Assembly: GCF_025466085.1 (NCBI RefSeq)
Contig: NZ_JANLOD010000019.1
Location: forward strand, 1-64,000
Origin: Pseudomonas sp. 14P_8.1_Bac3
Lineage (GTDB): Bacteria > Pseudomonadota > Gammaproteobacteria > Pseudomonadales > Pseudomonadaceae
Direction of reading: 5' to 3'
Length of the DNA stretch: 64,000 nt
Shown piece by piece: positions 10,516-17,910 of this stretch (position 1 is its first letter; each line of letters begins with the position of its first letter). The notes beneath the pieces were generated by a model. The model saw only the letters and a list, made by a program, of their open reading frames with translations, was not told the DNA's origin and ran no database searches. A program made the position numbers and the translations under genes.

Positions 10516-11526
10516 ATGTCGGTCCCTTCCTTGAAGATTCTGTGCCGCTACGAATACGACCCGCTGGACCGGCTCACGGGCGTGGGGGTATCGGGTACAC
10601 AGCGTTTCTATCAGGAACAACACCTGGTGACCGAACTGGGTGAACAGACACAGCGAACGATCTTTCGCCATCAAGCGCAGCCTTTGGCGCAGCAGACCAG
10701 CTCAGCTAACAGTGGTGAAACTACACTGCTTGTCACCGACCGGGCGCATTCGCTGCTACAGGCATCGTCGAGCGGCAATGCACAGCAGTTTGCTTTTACC
10801 GCCTATGGCCATCATCCGGCGGAAAGCAGCTTGAGTCGTCTGCTCGGCTTTAATGGCGAACATCCGGATGTAGTGACAGGCCATTACCCATTAGGCCAAG
10901 GCAATCGTTTTTATAATCCGAAATTGATGCGATTTAATAGTCCGGATGAATTGGGCCCATTTGATGAGGGCGCGGGGCTTAATGCATACATATACTGTGG
11001 AGGAGACCCGATAAACTTCGTCGACATAACCGGAAACACGCGTTTTTTCATAGAGAATCTTTTGCGCGGCAGTGTGATCGTTAAACCTTCAATAAAACAG
11101 ATCAAACCAACTACCACTACAATCGCTCGGTCGGTAACTTCAAACGCAGCGAAACGTCCACTGCAAAAATCAGCAGATACCATTTCCAAACAAAAAACAG
11201 CCGTTGCGGAATTAGCGTCCACCTCTGTTAGAGATCGCCAAAAGGGGGGCTCGCAGTCCACCGTATTTAAAAGAGAGCTAAGAAAAGACGCAAAAAGATA
11301 TGATCAGTACATCCTAGAGCACCCTCAAACAAAGATAGAAAAAAACTCTCAGTTACAAGCCAAAATGGATAAAGCCCGACAAGAGCTAATTCAAGCAACA
11401 ACTGCGGGCGCCCCGGCTAAGGAACTTGACCGTTTGGTAAATCTAATAAGCTACAGAGAACTCCAGATCAAACGTGATGGAATCCGAAAAATCGACCTTC
11501 GAGGTAAGCAGACTTCAGCACAATAA
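10516..11526 (+). CDS. Orphan RHS-repeat-associated core protein with variable C-terminus
   Basis: A 336-residue protein. One YD repeat is left at the N-terminus (YEYDPLDRLTGV). The conserved Rhs core motif follows at about 115-170, with LLGFNGE, YPLGQGNRFYNP and LMRFNSPDE, ending at DPINFVDITGN, the usual junction. The last 160 residues are Lys/Gln-rich, predicted helical and encoded by clearly AT-richer DNA. This is typical of swapped toxin tips, but I recognise no toxin fold. Compared with full Rhs proteins (over 1000 residues) it lacks the shell and any secretion domain. No small immunity-like gene follows before the TetR gene. It may be a dormant cassette or one of the short Rhs proteins common in Pseudomonas. 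Confidence 0.75.
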   Translation: MSVPSLKILCRYEYDPLDRLTGVGVSGTQRFYQEQHLVTELGEQTQRTIFRHQAQPLAQQTSSANSGETTLLVTDRAHSLLQASSSGNAQQFAFTAYGHHPAESSLSRLLGFNGEHPDVVTGHYPLGQGNRFYNPKLMRFNSPDELGPFDEGAGLNAYIYCGGDPINFVDITGNTRFFIENLLRGSVIVKPSIKQIKPTTTTIARSVTSNAAKRPLQKSADTISKQKTAVAELASTSVRDRQKGGSQSTVFKRELRKDAKRYDQYILEHPQTKIEKNSQLQAKMDKARQELIQATTAGAPAKELDRLVNLISYRELQIKRDGIRKIDLRGKQTSAQ

Positions 11527-11549
11527 ATGGGCACATGCTTATCATCTGA

Positions 11550-12170
11550 CTACGGCTCCAACCCAATCCCCCGCAAAATCACACTCGTCACCGTCTGTAC
11601 TGCCCGCTCGAATTGCATATCCGACAAGGGTTGATGGTCATTGAGAATATTCACCTGATGATCAAAATCCGCGTAGTGCTGGGTCGAGGCCCAGATCATG
11701 TAGAGCAGGCTTGAGGGTTCTACCGGCAGGATGCGTTTGTCGTCCACCCACTGGCGGATTTTCGCTTCTTTCATCTTGGCCCAATCGTACAGGCTGGCGT
11801 CCAGGGCCACGCCCAGGGTTGGCGCGCCGTGGATGATTTCGTTGGCCCAGACTTTCGAGCCATACGGGCGGCTGCGGGAGTGGTTCATCTTGGCGCGGAT
11901 GTAGCTGCTGAGGACCACGCGGGGATCGTCGAACATTTCGAAACACAGTGCGTCCTGCTTCCACACCTCCAGCAAATCGAAGAGCACGGCGCTGTACAAC
12001 TCGGTCTTGGTGCTGAAGTAGTAATGCAGGTTGGAGCGCGGCAGTTGCACTTCGGCGGCGATGTCGGCCATGGCGGTGCCGCCGAAGCCTTTTTCGGCGA
12101 AAACCTTCTCGGCCCCCAGCAGGATTTTCTCGACGTTACTGCGGCGAATTTCGATCTTGTGATTGCCCAT
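11550..12170 (-). CDS. RutR-like TetR family regulator
   Basis: A 206-residue TetR protein. The helix-turn-helix at about 10-57 includes EKVFAEKGFGGTAMADIA and LPRSNLHYYF, followed by the C-terminal domain of the RutR (YcdC) group (VWANEIIHGAP, YMIWASTQHYADF). Escherichia coli RutR senses uracil and thymine, so control of the pyrimidine genes 1.2-9 kb away is likely. It is separated from them by the Rhs fragment and transcribed in the opposite direction. GGGAG precedes the ATG. That it binds the dyads at 5861-6041 is my inference. Confidence 0.8.
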   Translation of the reverse strand: MGNHKIEIRRSNVEKILLGAEKVFAEKGFGGTAMADIAAEVQLPRSNLHYYFSTKTELYSAVLFDLLEVWKQDALCFEMFDDPRVVLSSYIRAKMNHSRSRPYGSKVWANEIIHGAPTLGVALDASLYDWAKMKEAKIRQWVDDKRILPVEPSSLLYMIWASTQHYADFDHQVNILNDHQPLSDMQFERAVQTVTSVILRGIGLEP

Positions 12171-12306
12171 GAGGGCTCCCTGACAACAGCGTTGTTCAAG
12201 ACTAGCATTCGCTCTACTGCGCGGCGACAGGGGAAAAGGAAACTTCGTACACCCGGCCTGCCGCAGTTAAACTCAGCACTTCTTCGAACCTGCCTCTGAG
12301 GTATCC

Positions 12307-12675
12307 ATGATGCTTTTCAAGAAAACCCTGACCACCGTCGCCCTGCTCGGCTCGCTGCTCGCCGCCTCGTCGGTGTTTGCCCACGCCCACCTGAAAAGCC
12401 AGGTGCCCGCAGCCGACAGCACCGTGAGCGCACCCTCGGAATTGCGCCTGGTGTTTTCCGAAGGCGTCGAAGCGACGTTCACCAAAGTCACGATCAGCAA
12501 GGATGGCGCAAACGTGCCGGTGAAGAGCCTGGCCACCGAAGGCAGCGATAAAAAGACCCTGGTCGTGACCCCGGCAGCGCCGTTGACGGCGGGGGCTTAC
12601 AAAGTCGAATGGCATGCGGTGTCGGTTGATACGCACAAAAGCGAAGGCGCCTACAGCTTCAAGGTCGGCCAGTAA
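12307..12675 (+). CDS. copC: CopC-type periplasmic copper-binding protein
   Basis: A 122-residue protein with a Sec signal peptide cleaved after VFA, so the mature chain starts HAHLKSQVPAA. This places His1 to bind Cu(II), as known for CopC. The other Cu(II) ligands appear near the C-terminus in HAVSVDTHKSEG. The Met-rich Cu(I) loop of plasmid CopC is absent, so it is a short one-site form. Two adjacent ATGs (12307 and 12310) could start it, with GAGG at 12298. It is followed 3 nt later by copD. Confidence 0.9.
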   Translation: MMLFKKTLTTVALLGSLLAASSVFAHAHLKSQVPAADSTVSAPSELRLVFSEGVEATFTKVTISKDGANVPVKSLATEGSDKKTLVVTPAAPLTAGAYKVEWHAVSVDTHKSEGAYSFKVGQ

Positions 12676-12678
12676 TTC

Positions 12679-13536
12679 ATGACGAGCGCGATGGTGCTGT
12701 GCCGTTTCCTGCATTTCACCGTGGTGCTGATGCTGTTCGGGGCGTGGCTATTCAAGCCGTTGCTGCTGGGTCGCGAGACGTTGCTGGACGCATCGCTGGT
12801 GCGCGTCAGCCGCTGGCTCGCAAGCGTGGCGCTGATCAGTGGCGTGAGCTGGTTGCTGCTGATCACCGCCAGCATGGCCGGGAGCTGGGACGCCGCGTTT
12901 GATCCGTCGACGCTGTGGTTGGTGCTGGACAACACGTTTTTCGGTCAGGTCTGGCGCTGGCACCTGTTGCTCAACGGATTGCTGGTCGTGGTGGTGCTGA
13001 CGCCGCTGCGCAGTCGTTTGCCCCTGTGCCTGATCCTCGCCAGCCTGCTGTTGGCCACGCTGGCCCCGGTCGGCCACGGGGCGATGCTCGATGGTCTCAG
13101 CGGCCAATTGCTGATCCTCAATCAAATTGTCCACCTGACCTGCGTCGGGGTCTGGTTGGGTGGGTTGATGCTATTGGTGATGGTTCTGCGGCAACCCACC
13201 GGGCATGCCGTTCGCGACATGCTCCAGAGGTTCAGCGGCGTTGGTTACGCGTTGGTGGCGGGACTGGTGATCACCGGTCTGATCAATGTCCGGGTGCTGA
13301 CCGGGCAATTCTGGCCGACGCCGTTGTTCTCCGGGTTCGCCTTGATTCTGCTGATCAAAGTGCTGCTGGTGAGCGCAATGCTCGGGTTGGCGTTGTTCAA
13401 TCGGTTGCGGATCAAGGATTGCGAGCAGCGCCTGGCAACCCTGAAAACCAGTGTGACGCTGGAATGGTTGCTGGGGATTGGCGCGGTGGCGGCGGTCTCC
13501 CTTTTGGGGACCATGCCCCCGATGCTGGCTAGCTGA
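12679..13536 (+). CDS. copD: CopD family copper-related membrane protein
   Basis: A 285-residue integral inner-membrane protein with about eight hydrophobic helices, matching the CopD (YebZ) family. The partner CopC binds copper in the periplasm, and the pair is thought to bring copper across the inner membrane. The gene starts 3 nt after copC and must be co-transcribed. The window contains no copper sensor, and the substrate assignment rests on family and context. Confidence 0.88.
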   Translation: MTSAMVLCRFLHFTVVLMLFGAWLFKPLLLGRETLLDASLVRVSRWLASVALISGVSWLLLITASMAGSWDAAFDPSTLWLVLDNTFFGQVWRWHLLLNGLLVVVVLTPLRSRLPLCLILASLLLATLAPVGHGAMLDGLSGQLLILNQIVHLTCVGVWLGGLMLLVMVLRQPTGHAVRDMLQRFSGVGYALVAGLVITGLINVRVLTGQFWPTPLFSGFALILLIKVLLVSAMLGLALFNRLRIKDCEQRLATLKTSVTLEWLLGIGAVAAVSLLGTMPPMLAS

Positions 13537-13550
13537 AACACAAATCCCCT

Positions 13551-13577
13551 GTGGGAGCGCGAGCAGCCCGCTCCCAC
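13551..13577. repeat. REP-like hairpin after copD
   Basis: GTGGGAGCG (13551-13559) pairs with CGCTCCCAC (13569-13577). It is a rearranged REP in which the inner stem is broken. It sits 14 nt after the copD stop and could help end or stabilise that mRNA. Confidence 0.6.
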
Positions 13578-13613
13578 AATCCGTCAGACGTACAGTCATC
13601 GTATAACTTCTGA

Positions 13614-13643
13614 TTGACAACCCCCGAAACCCTCGCAAATAAT
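13614..13643 (+). promoter_or_regulatory. Sigma-70-type promoter for oprD
   Basis: The -35 TTGACA (13614-13619) and -10 AATAAT (13638-13643) are 18 nt apart. The -35 and following bases (TTGACAAC-CCCG-AAACCCT) almost match the promoter before udh at 15163. Confidence 0.6.
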
Positions 13644-13652
13644 CGCCCCATT

Positions 13653-13662
13653 GTTGTACGAC
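13653..13662. promoter_or_regulatory. Operator-like GTTGTACGAC site before oprD
   Basis: This near-palindrome differs in one base from the perfect GTCGTACGAC before udh and has the same place just after the -10 element. A repressor binding here would block transcription. A GntR/FadR-type uronate or aldarate regulator is likely, but none is encoded in the window. Confidence 0.55.
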
Positions 13663-13709
13663 GACGTATGACACTAATAAAAACAACAAGAAACAAGGGA
13701 GCGTCACCC

Positions 13710-15011
13710 GTGAGCAAGCTCGTCCGCAATTCCTCCGTCTGCACCCCTCGCCCCACTTTTGTCCGCCGTAACACCCTGAGCCTGATCGGATGCAGCAGTC
13801 TGGCCGTCCTCGCCCTGCCCATGACCAGCCACGCCGAAGGGTTCGTCGATGACGCCAAGGCCACGCTGAACCTGCGCAACGCCTACTTCAACCGCAACTT
13901 CACCAACCCGGCCTACCCTCAAGGCAAGGCTGAAGAGTGGACACAAAACTTCATCCTCGATGCCAAGTCCGGTTTCACCCAGGGCCCGGTCGGTTTTGGC
14001 ATCGATGTACTCGGCCTGTACTCGCAGAAGCTCGATGGCGGTAAAGGCACGGGCGGCACGCAACTGCTGCCGATCCACGACGACGGCCGCCCGGCGGACA
14101 ACTTCGGTCGGATGGGCGTGGCGCTCAAAGGCAAGGTGTCGAAAACCGAATTGAAAGTCGGCGAATGGATGCCGGTGCTGCCGATCCTGCGCTCGGATGA
14201 CGGCCGTTCGCTGCCGCAAACCTTTCGCGGCGGGCAGATAACGTCCACCGAAATCAGCGGCCTGACGCTGTATGGCGGCCAGTTCCGACAAAACAGCCCG
14301 CGCAACGATGCGAGCATGGAAGACATGTTCATGAACGGCAAATCCGCGGCCTTTACTTCGGACCGTTTCAACTTCGGCGGCGGTGAATACACGTTCAACG
14401 ACAAACGCACCCAGGTCGGCGTCTGGTATGCCGAACTCAGCGACATCTACCAGCAACAGTATTTCAACTTGAGCCACAGCCAGCCGATAGGCGACTGGAC
14501 CCTCGGCGCCAACCTCGGTTACTTCATTGGCAAGGAGGACGGCAGTGCCCTGGCCGGCGACCTCGACAACAAGACCGCGTTCGCCATGCTCTCCGCCAAA
14601 TACGGCGGCAGCACCTTCTACGTCGGCCTGCAAAAACTCACAGGCGACGATGTCTGGATGCGCGTCAACGGCACCAGCGGCGGCACCCTGGCCAACGACA
14701 GCTACAACTCCAGCTACGACAACGCCAAGGAGAAATCCTGGCAGTTGCGGCATGACTACAACTTCGTGGCGCTGGGCATTCCCGGCCTGACCATGATGAA
14801 CCGCTACATCAGCGGTGATAACGTCCACACCGGCGCAATCACCGACGGCAAGGAATGGGGCCGTGAATCGGAACTGGCCTACACCGTGCAGAGCGGCCCG
14901 CTGAAGAACCTCAACGTCAAATGGCGTAACGCGAGTATCCGCAAGAACTTCAGCACGAATGAATTCGACGAGAATCGTATTTTCGTCAGCTACCCGATTT
15001 CGTTGTTGTAA
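13710..15011 (+). CDS. OprD family outer-membrane porin
   Basis: A 433-residue porin. The GTG at 13710 has AAGGGAG upstream and gives a basic start, a hydrophobic segment and cleavage near SHAEGF; ATGs further upstream fall within or near the promoter. The mature part starts with FVDDAKATLNLRNAYFNRNF, which is diagnostic of OprD, and ends ISLL with alternating beta strands throughout. OprD-type channels admit small carboxylates or basic amino acids. The matched promoter and operator with the uronate dehydrogenase operon 150 nt downstream suggest uptake of galacturonate, glucuronate or aldarates. Confidence 0.92.
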   Translation: MSKLVRNSSVCTPRPTFVRRNTLSLIGCSSLAVLALPMTSHAEGFVDDAKATLNLRNAYFNRNFTNPAYPQGKAEEWTQNFILDAKSGFTQGPVGFGIDVLGLYSQKLDGGKGTGGTQLLPIHDDGRPADNFGRMGVALKGKVSKTELKVGEWMPVLPILRSDDGRSLPQTFRGGQITSTEISGLTLYGGQFRQNSPRNDASMEDMFMNGKSAAFTSDRFNFGGGEYTFNDKRTQVGVWYAELSDIYQQQYFNLSHSQPIGDWTLGANLGYFIGKEDGSALAGDLDNKTAFAMLSAKYGGSTFYVGLQKLTGDDVWMRVNGTSGGTLANDSYNSSYDNAKEKSWQLRHDYNFVALGIPGLTMMNRYISGDNVHTGAITDGKEWGRESELAYTVQSGPLKNLNVKWRNASIRKNFSTNEFDENRIFVSYPISLL

Positions 15012-15019
15012 GGCGTCCC

Positions 15020-15121
15020 CTGTAGGAGCGAGCATGCTCGCGATGAACTCAAGCGCGCCGCGTTTACTCTGGACGCACGCGCTATCGTTAACGACCATCG
15101 CGAGCAAGCTCGCTCCTACAG
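15020..15121. repeat. Inverted REP pair
   Basis: REPs at 15020-15045 (inner loop CATG) and 15096-15121 separate oprD from the udh operon. Confidence 0.9.
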
Positions 15122-15162
15122 GGAAGGTGCGAGACCCTCTGTCAATTTCCAGCAAAGTCGCG

Positions 15163-15192
15163 TTGACAACACCCGGAAACCCTAACGATACT
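15163..15192 (+). promoter_or_regulatory. Sigma-70-type promoter for the udh operon
   Basis: The -35 TTGACA (15163-15168) and -10 GATACT (15187-15192) are 18 nt apart. The spacer starts with the same bases as the oprD promoter spacer. Confidence 0.6.
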
Positions 15193-15200
15193 TTGCGACA

Positions 15201-15210
15201 GTCGTACGAC
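15201..15210. promoter_or_regulatory. Perfect palindrome GTCGTACGAC before udh
   Basis: A 10-bp perfect palindrome 8 nt after the -10 element, at or near the transcription start. It pairs with the site at 13653-13662 before oprD. Confidence 0.6.
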
Positions 15211-15254
15211 AACCTACAACAAATTCAATAATGCATCTGCGTCCAGGAACTGCC

Positions 15255-16073
15255 ATGACCACCACGCCCAACGCTCCTTTCAACCGCCTCCTGCTGACCG
15301 GTGCCGCCGGCGGCCTCGGCAAAGTGCTGCGCGAACGTCTGCGGCCTTACGCCAATGTGATTCGCCTGTCGGACATCGCCGACATCGCGCCGGCCATGGA
15401 TGACCGCGAGGAAGTGGTGATCTGCGACCTCGCCGACAAACAGGCCGTGCATCAACTGGTCGACGGCGTGGACGCGATCCTGCATTTCGGCGGCGTGTCG
15501 ACCGAGCATTCGTTCGAAGACATTCTCGGCGCCAATATCTGCGGCGTGTTCCACATCTACGAAGCCGCCCGCCGTCACGGCGTAAAGCGCGTGATCTTCG
15601 CCAGCTCCAACCACGTCATCGGCTTCTATAAGCAGGATGAAGTGATCGACGCCCACTCCCCTCGCCGTCCGGATAGCTACTACGGCTTGTCCAAGTCCTA
15701 CGGCGAAGACGTCGCCAGTTTCTACTTCGATCGCTACGGCATCGAGACGGTCAGCATCCGCATCGGCTCTTCGTTCCCGGAACCGCAAAACCGTCGCATG
15801 ATGAGCACCTGGCTGAGCTTCGGCGACCTGACCCAGTTGATCGAACGCGCGTTGTACGCGCCGAACGTTGGCCACACCGTGGTCTATGGCGCGTCCGACA
15901 ACAAGAACGTCTGGTGGGACAACCGTTACGCCACCGCCCTGGGTTACGTGCCTCAGGACACTTCCGAAGTGTTCCGCGAAAAAATCGAAGCACAGCCGAT
16001 GCCCGCCGCTGATGATCCGGCGATGGTTTACCAGGGTGGTGCATTTGTCGCGTCCGGCCCGTTCGGCGACTGA
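15255..16073 (+). CDS. udh: Uronate dehydrogenase
   Basis: A 272-residue short-chain dehydrogenase. It oxidises galacturonate or glucuronate to the aldaro-lactone with NAD+. The nucleotide-binding TGAAGGLG lies at about 15-22, and the catalytic Tyr143-x3-Lys147 in SYYGLSK. Length and motifs match characterised Pseudomonas uronate dehydrogenases (about 275 residues). The ATG at 15255 has AGGAA upstream; an in-frame ATG at 15231 lies closer to the promoter and is less likely. The lactonase gene follows after 44 nt and the epimerase after that, forming a three-gene uronate oxidation operon. Confidence 0.92.
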   Translation: MTTTPNAPFNRLLLTGAAGGLGKVLRERLRPYANVIRLSDIADIAPAMDDREEVVICDLADKQAVHQLVDGVDAILHFGGVSTEHSFEDILGANICGVFHIYEAARRHGVKRVIFASSNHVIGFYKQDEVIDAHSPRRPDSYYGLSKSYGEDVASFYFDRYGIETVSIRIGSSFPEPQNRRMMSTWLSFGDLTQLIERALYAPNVGHTVVYGASDNKNVWWDNRYATALGYVPQDTSEVFREKIEAQPMPAADDPAMVYQGGAFVASGPFGD

Positions 16074-16117
16074 ACCGCCGTGGTGACCACAACAAAAACC
16101 CAAGGGAATGACTCGCC

Positions 16118-17005
16118 ATGCCAGCCGAATTGATTGTCGATGCCCGCAACACAGTCGGTGAAAGCCCGGTCTGGGTCCCCGAGGAAAACGCTCTGTACTG
16201 GGTCGATATTCCGGCCGGGGGTTTGCAGCGCTGGAGCGCCGACAGCGGTTATGTCGAAGCCTGGACCGCGCCGGAAATGCTTGCCTGCATCGTGCGTCAG
16301 GATGACGGCAGCTGGGTCGCCGGGATGGAAAGCGGGTTCTTTCGGATTCGGCCGCACAACGACGGCAGCCTCGACACTGAGTTACTGGCGCAGGTCGATC
16401 ACGCCCGCACGGACATGCGCCTCAATGATGGTCGGTGCGACCGTCAGGGGCGTTTCTGGGCCAGCAGCATGGTGCTGAACATGGGCGCCAATGCGGCGAC
16501 CGGCGCGCTGTATCGCTATAGCGCCGGGCAACGCGGTCCCATCGAGGCGCAACTGCGCGGTTTCACCGTGCCCAACGGCCTCGGCTTCAGCCCGGATGGG
16601 CGGACGATGTACCTGTCCGATTCGCATCCGCTGGTGCAGAAAATCTGGGCCTTCGATTACGACATCGACAGCGGCACGCCGTCCAACCGGCGACTGTTCG
16701 TCGACATGCAGCCGTTGCCCGGTCGCCCCGATGGCGCCGCGGTGGATGCCGACGGTTGCTACTGGATCTGTGGCAATGACGCCGGGCTGATTCACCGGTT
16801 TACGCCCGAGGGTCGCCTCGACCGTTCCCTGGCCGTGCCGGTAAAAAAACCGACCATGTGCGCCTTTGGTGGCAGTCGCCTGGACACGCTGTTCGTGACC
16901 TCGATCCGTCCTGGTGACGACCAGGATCCGCAGTCGCTGGCGGGCGGCGTGTTCGCCCTCGAGGCCGGCGTGAAAGGCCTGCCGGAACCGCGTTTCAACC
17001 ACTGA
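16118..17005 (+). CDS. SMP-30/gluconolactonase family aldaro-lactonase
   Basis: A 295-residue six-bladed beta-propeller of the SMP-30/RGN family. Typical motifs are the metal-ligand Glu near the start (VGESPVW), FTVPNGLGFSPDG, PDGAAVDADGCYW and the terminal blade. It lies between uronate dehydrogenase and an epimerase, so its likely job is to hydrolyse the galactaro- or glucaro-lactone made by Udh to the free aldarate. AAGGGA lies 12 nt before the ATG. General gluconolactonase activity cannot be excluded. Confidence 0.87.
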   Translation: MPAELIVDARNTVGESPVWVPEENALYWVDIPAGGLQRWSADSGYVEAWTAPEMLACIVRQDDGSWVAGMESGFFRIRPHNDGSLDTELLAQVDHARTDMRLNDGRCDRQGRFWASSMVLNMGANAATGALYRYSAGQRGPIEAQLRGFTVPNGLGFSPDGRTMYLSDSHPLVQKIWAFDYDIDSGTPSNRRLFVDMQPLPGRPDGAAVDADGCYWICGNDAGLIHRFTPEGRLDRSLAVPVKKPTMCAFGGSRLDTLFVTSIRPGDDQDPQSLAGGVFALEAGVKGLPEPRFNH

Positions 17006-17037
17006 TTGACTTTGCCTCATTCCTATTGCGGGTCAAC

Positions 17038-17910
17038 ATGACATCAACACTGCTCGAACTCGAAGACGAATTCACTCACCTCACATTGGCCCCGGAGATC
17101 GGCGGCAGCATCGTCAACTGGACGGTGCGCCACACCGGGCAACCGTTGCTGCGGCACAGCGATGCCCAAGCCCTCGACACCGGTCTGCCGGGCAAACTCG
17201 GTTGCTTCCCGTTGGCACCCTGGTCCAACCGCGTTTCCGACGGTGGTTTTGATCGCCCGGACGGCTGGCTCGCCCTCGAACCCAACAGCCTCACCGACCC
17301 GTTGCCGATTCACGGCAGCGCCTGGCAACAACCCTGGCAAGTGATTTCGCAGAGCCGTGGCGAAGTCGTCCTGCAACTCGACAGCATCAAACCCTTCGCC
17401 TACCGCGCCCGGCAACGCTTTCACTTGAGCGCGGGCAAGCTGAGCCTCGAATTGCACGTCACGCACCAGGCCGAGCGCGCTGCATGGCATGGCCTGGGGT
17501 TGCATCCGTATCTGCCGCGGACCGCAGGCACAAGGTTGCAGGCGAACGCTGATCAGGTCTGGCTGTGCGATGCGTCCAGATTACCGACGCGACTCGCTTC
17601 GTTGCCTGCCGACTGGAATTTCCAGTCGATCAAAACCCTGCCCGACACACTGGTCGACAACGGCTTCTGCGGCTGGGATGGCCACTGCCTGATCCAGCAA
17701 CCGGACCTCGGCTATGAACTGGATTGCCAGGCCAGCGGCAGTGACTTCTTCCTGCTCTATTGCCCGGTCGACCTGCCTTTTTTCTGCGTCGAACCGGTCA
17801 GCCATCCGGTCAACGCGCACCACTTGCCCGGTCGTCCGGGGCTGGTGTTGCTGGAGCAAGGTCAATCCGCGGCGGTGGGTTTCAGCTGGCAGTATCGCGC
17901 GCTCGTCTAG
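17038..17910 (+). CDS. Aldose 1-epimerase family protein
   Basis: A 290-residue protein of the galactose mutarotase fold. Motifs fit the family: FPLAPWSNRVSDG near the N-terminus, HGSAW, GLGLHPYLPR with the catalytic His, and a C-terminal FCVEPVSHPVNA with the catalytic Glu. In this operon it probably interconverts uronate anomers before oxidation. The ATG at 17038 was preferred over an in-frame TTG 12 nt upstream. Its 3' end overlaps the convergent kinase gene by 4 nt. Confidence 0.85.
   Translation: MTSTLLELEDEFTHLTLAPEIGGSIVNWTVRHTGQPLLRHSDAQALDTGLPGKLGCFPLAPWSNRVSDGGFDRPDGWLALEPNSLTDPLPIHGSAWQQPWQVISQSRGEVVLQLDSIKPFAYRARQRFHLSAGKLSLELHVTHQAERAAWHGLGLHPYLPRTAGTRLQANADQVWLCDASRLPTRLASLPADWNFQSIKTLPDTLVDNGFCGWDGHCLIQQPDLGYELDCQASGSDFFLLYCPVDLPFFCVEPVSHPVNAHHLPGRPGLVLLEQGQSAAVGFSWQYRALV

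Noticed and set aside
10516..11526. Rhs fragment considered as a complete toxin-immunity locus
   Set aside because: No delivery domain and no immunity-like frame follow; only an orphan cassette can be supported.
13614..13709. Longer N-terminus for the OprD porin from 13614
   Set aside because: This start coincides with the -35 element, and the added residues do not form a signal peptide. The GTG at 13710 has the ribosome-binding site.
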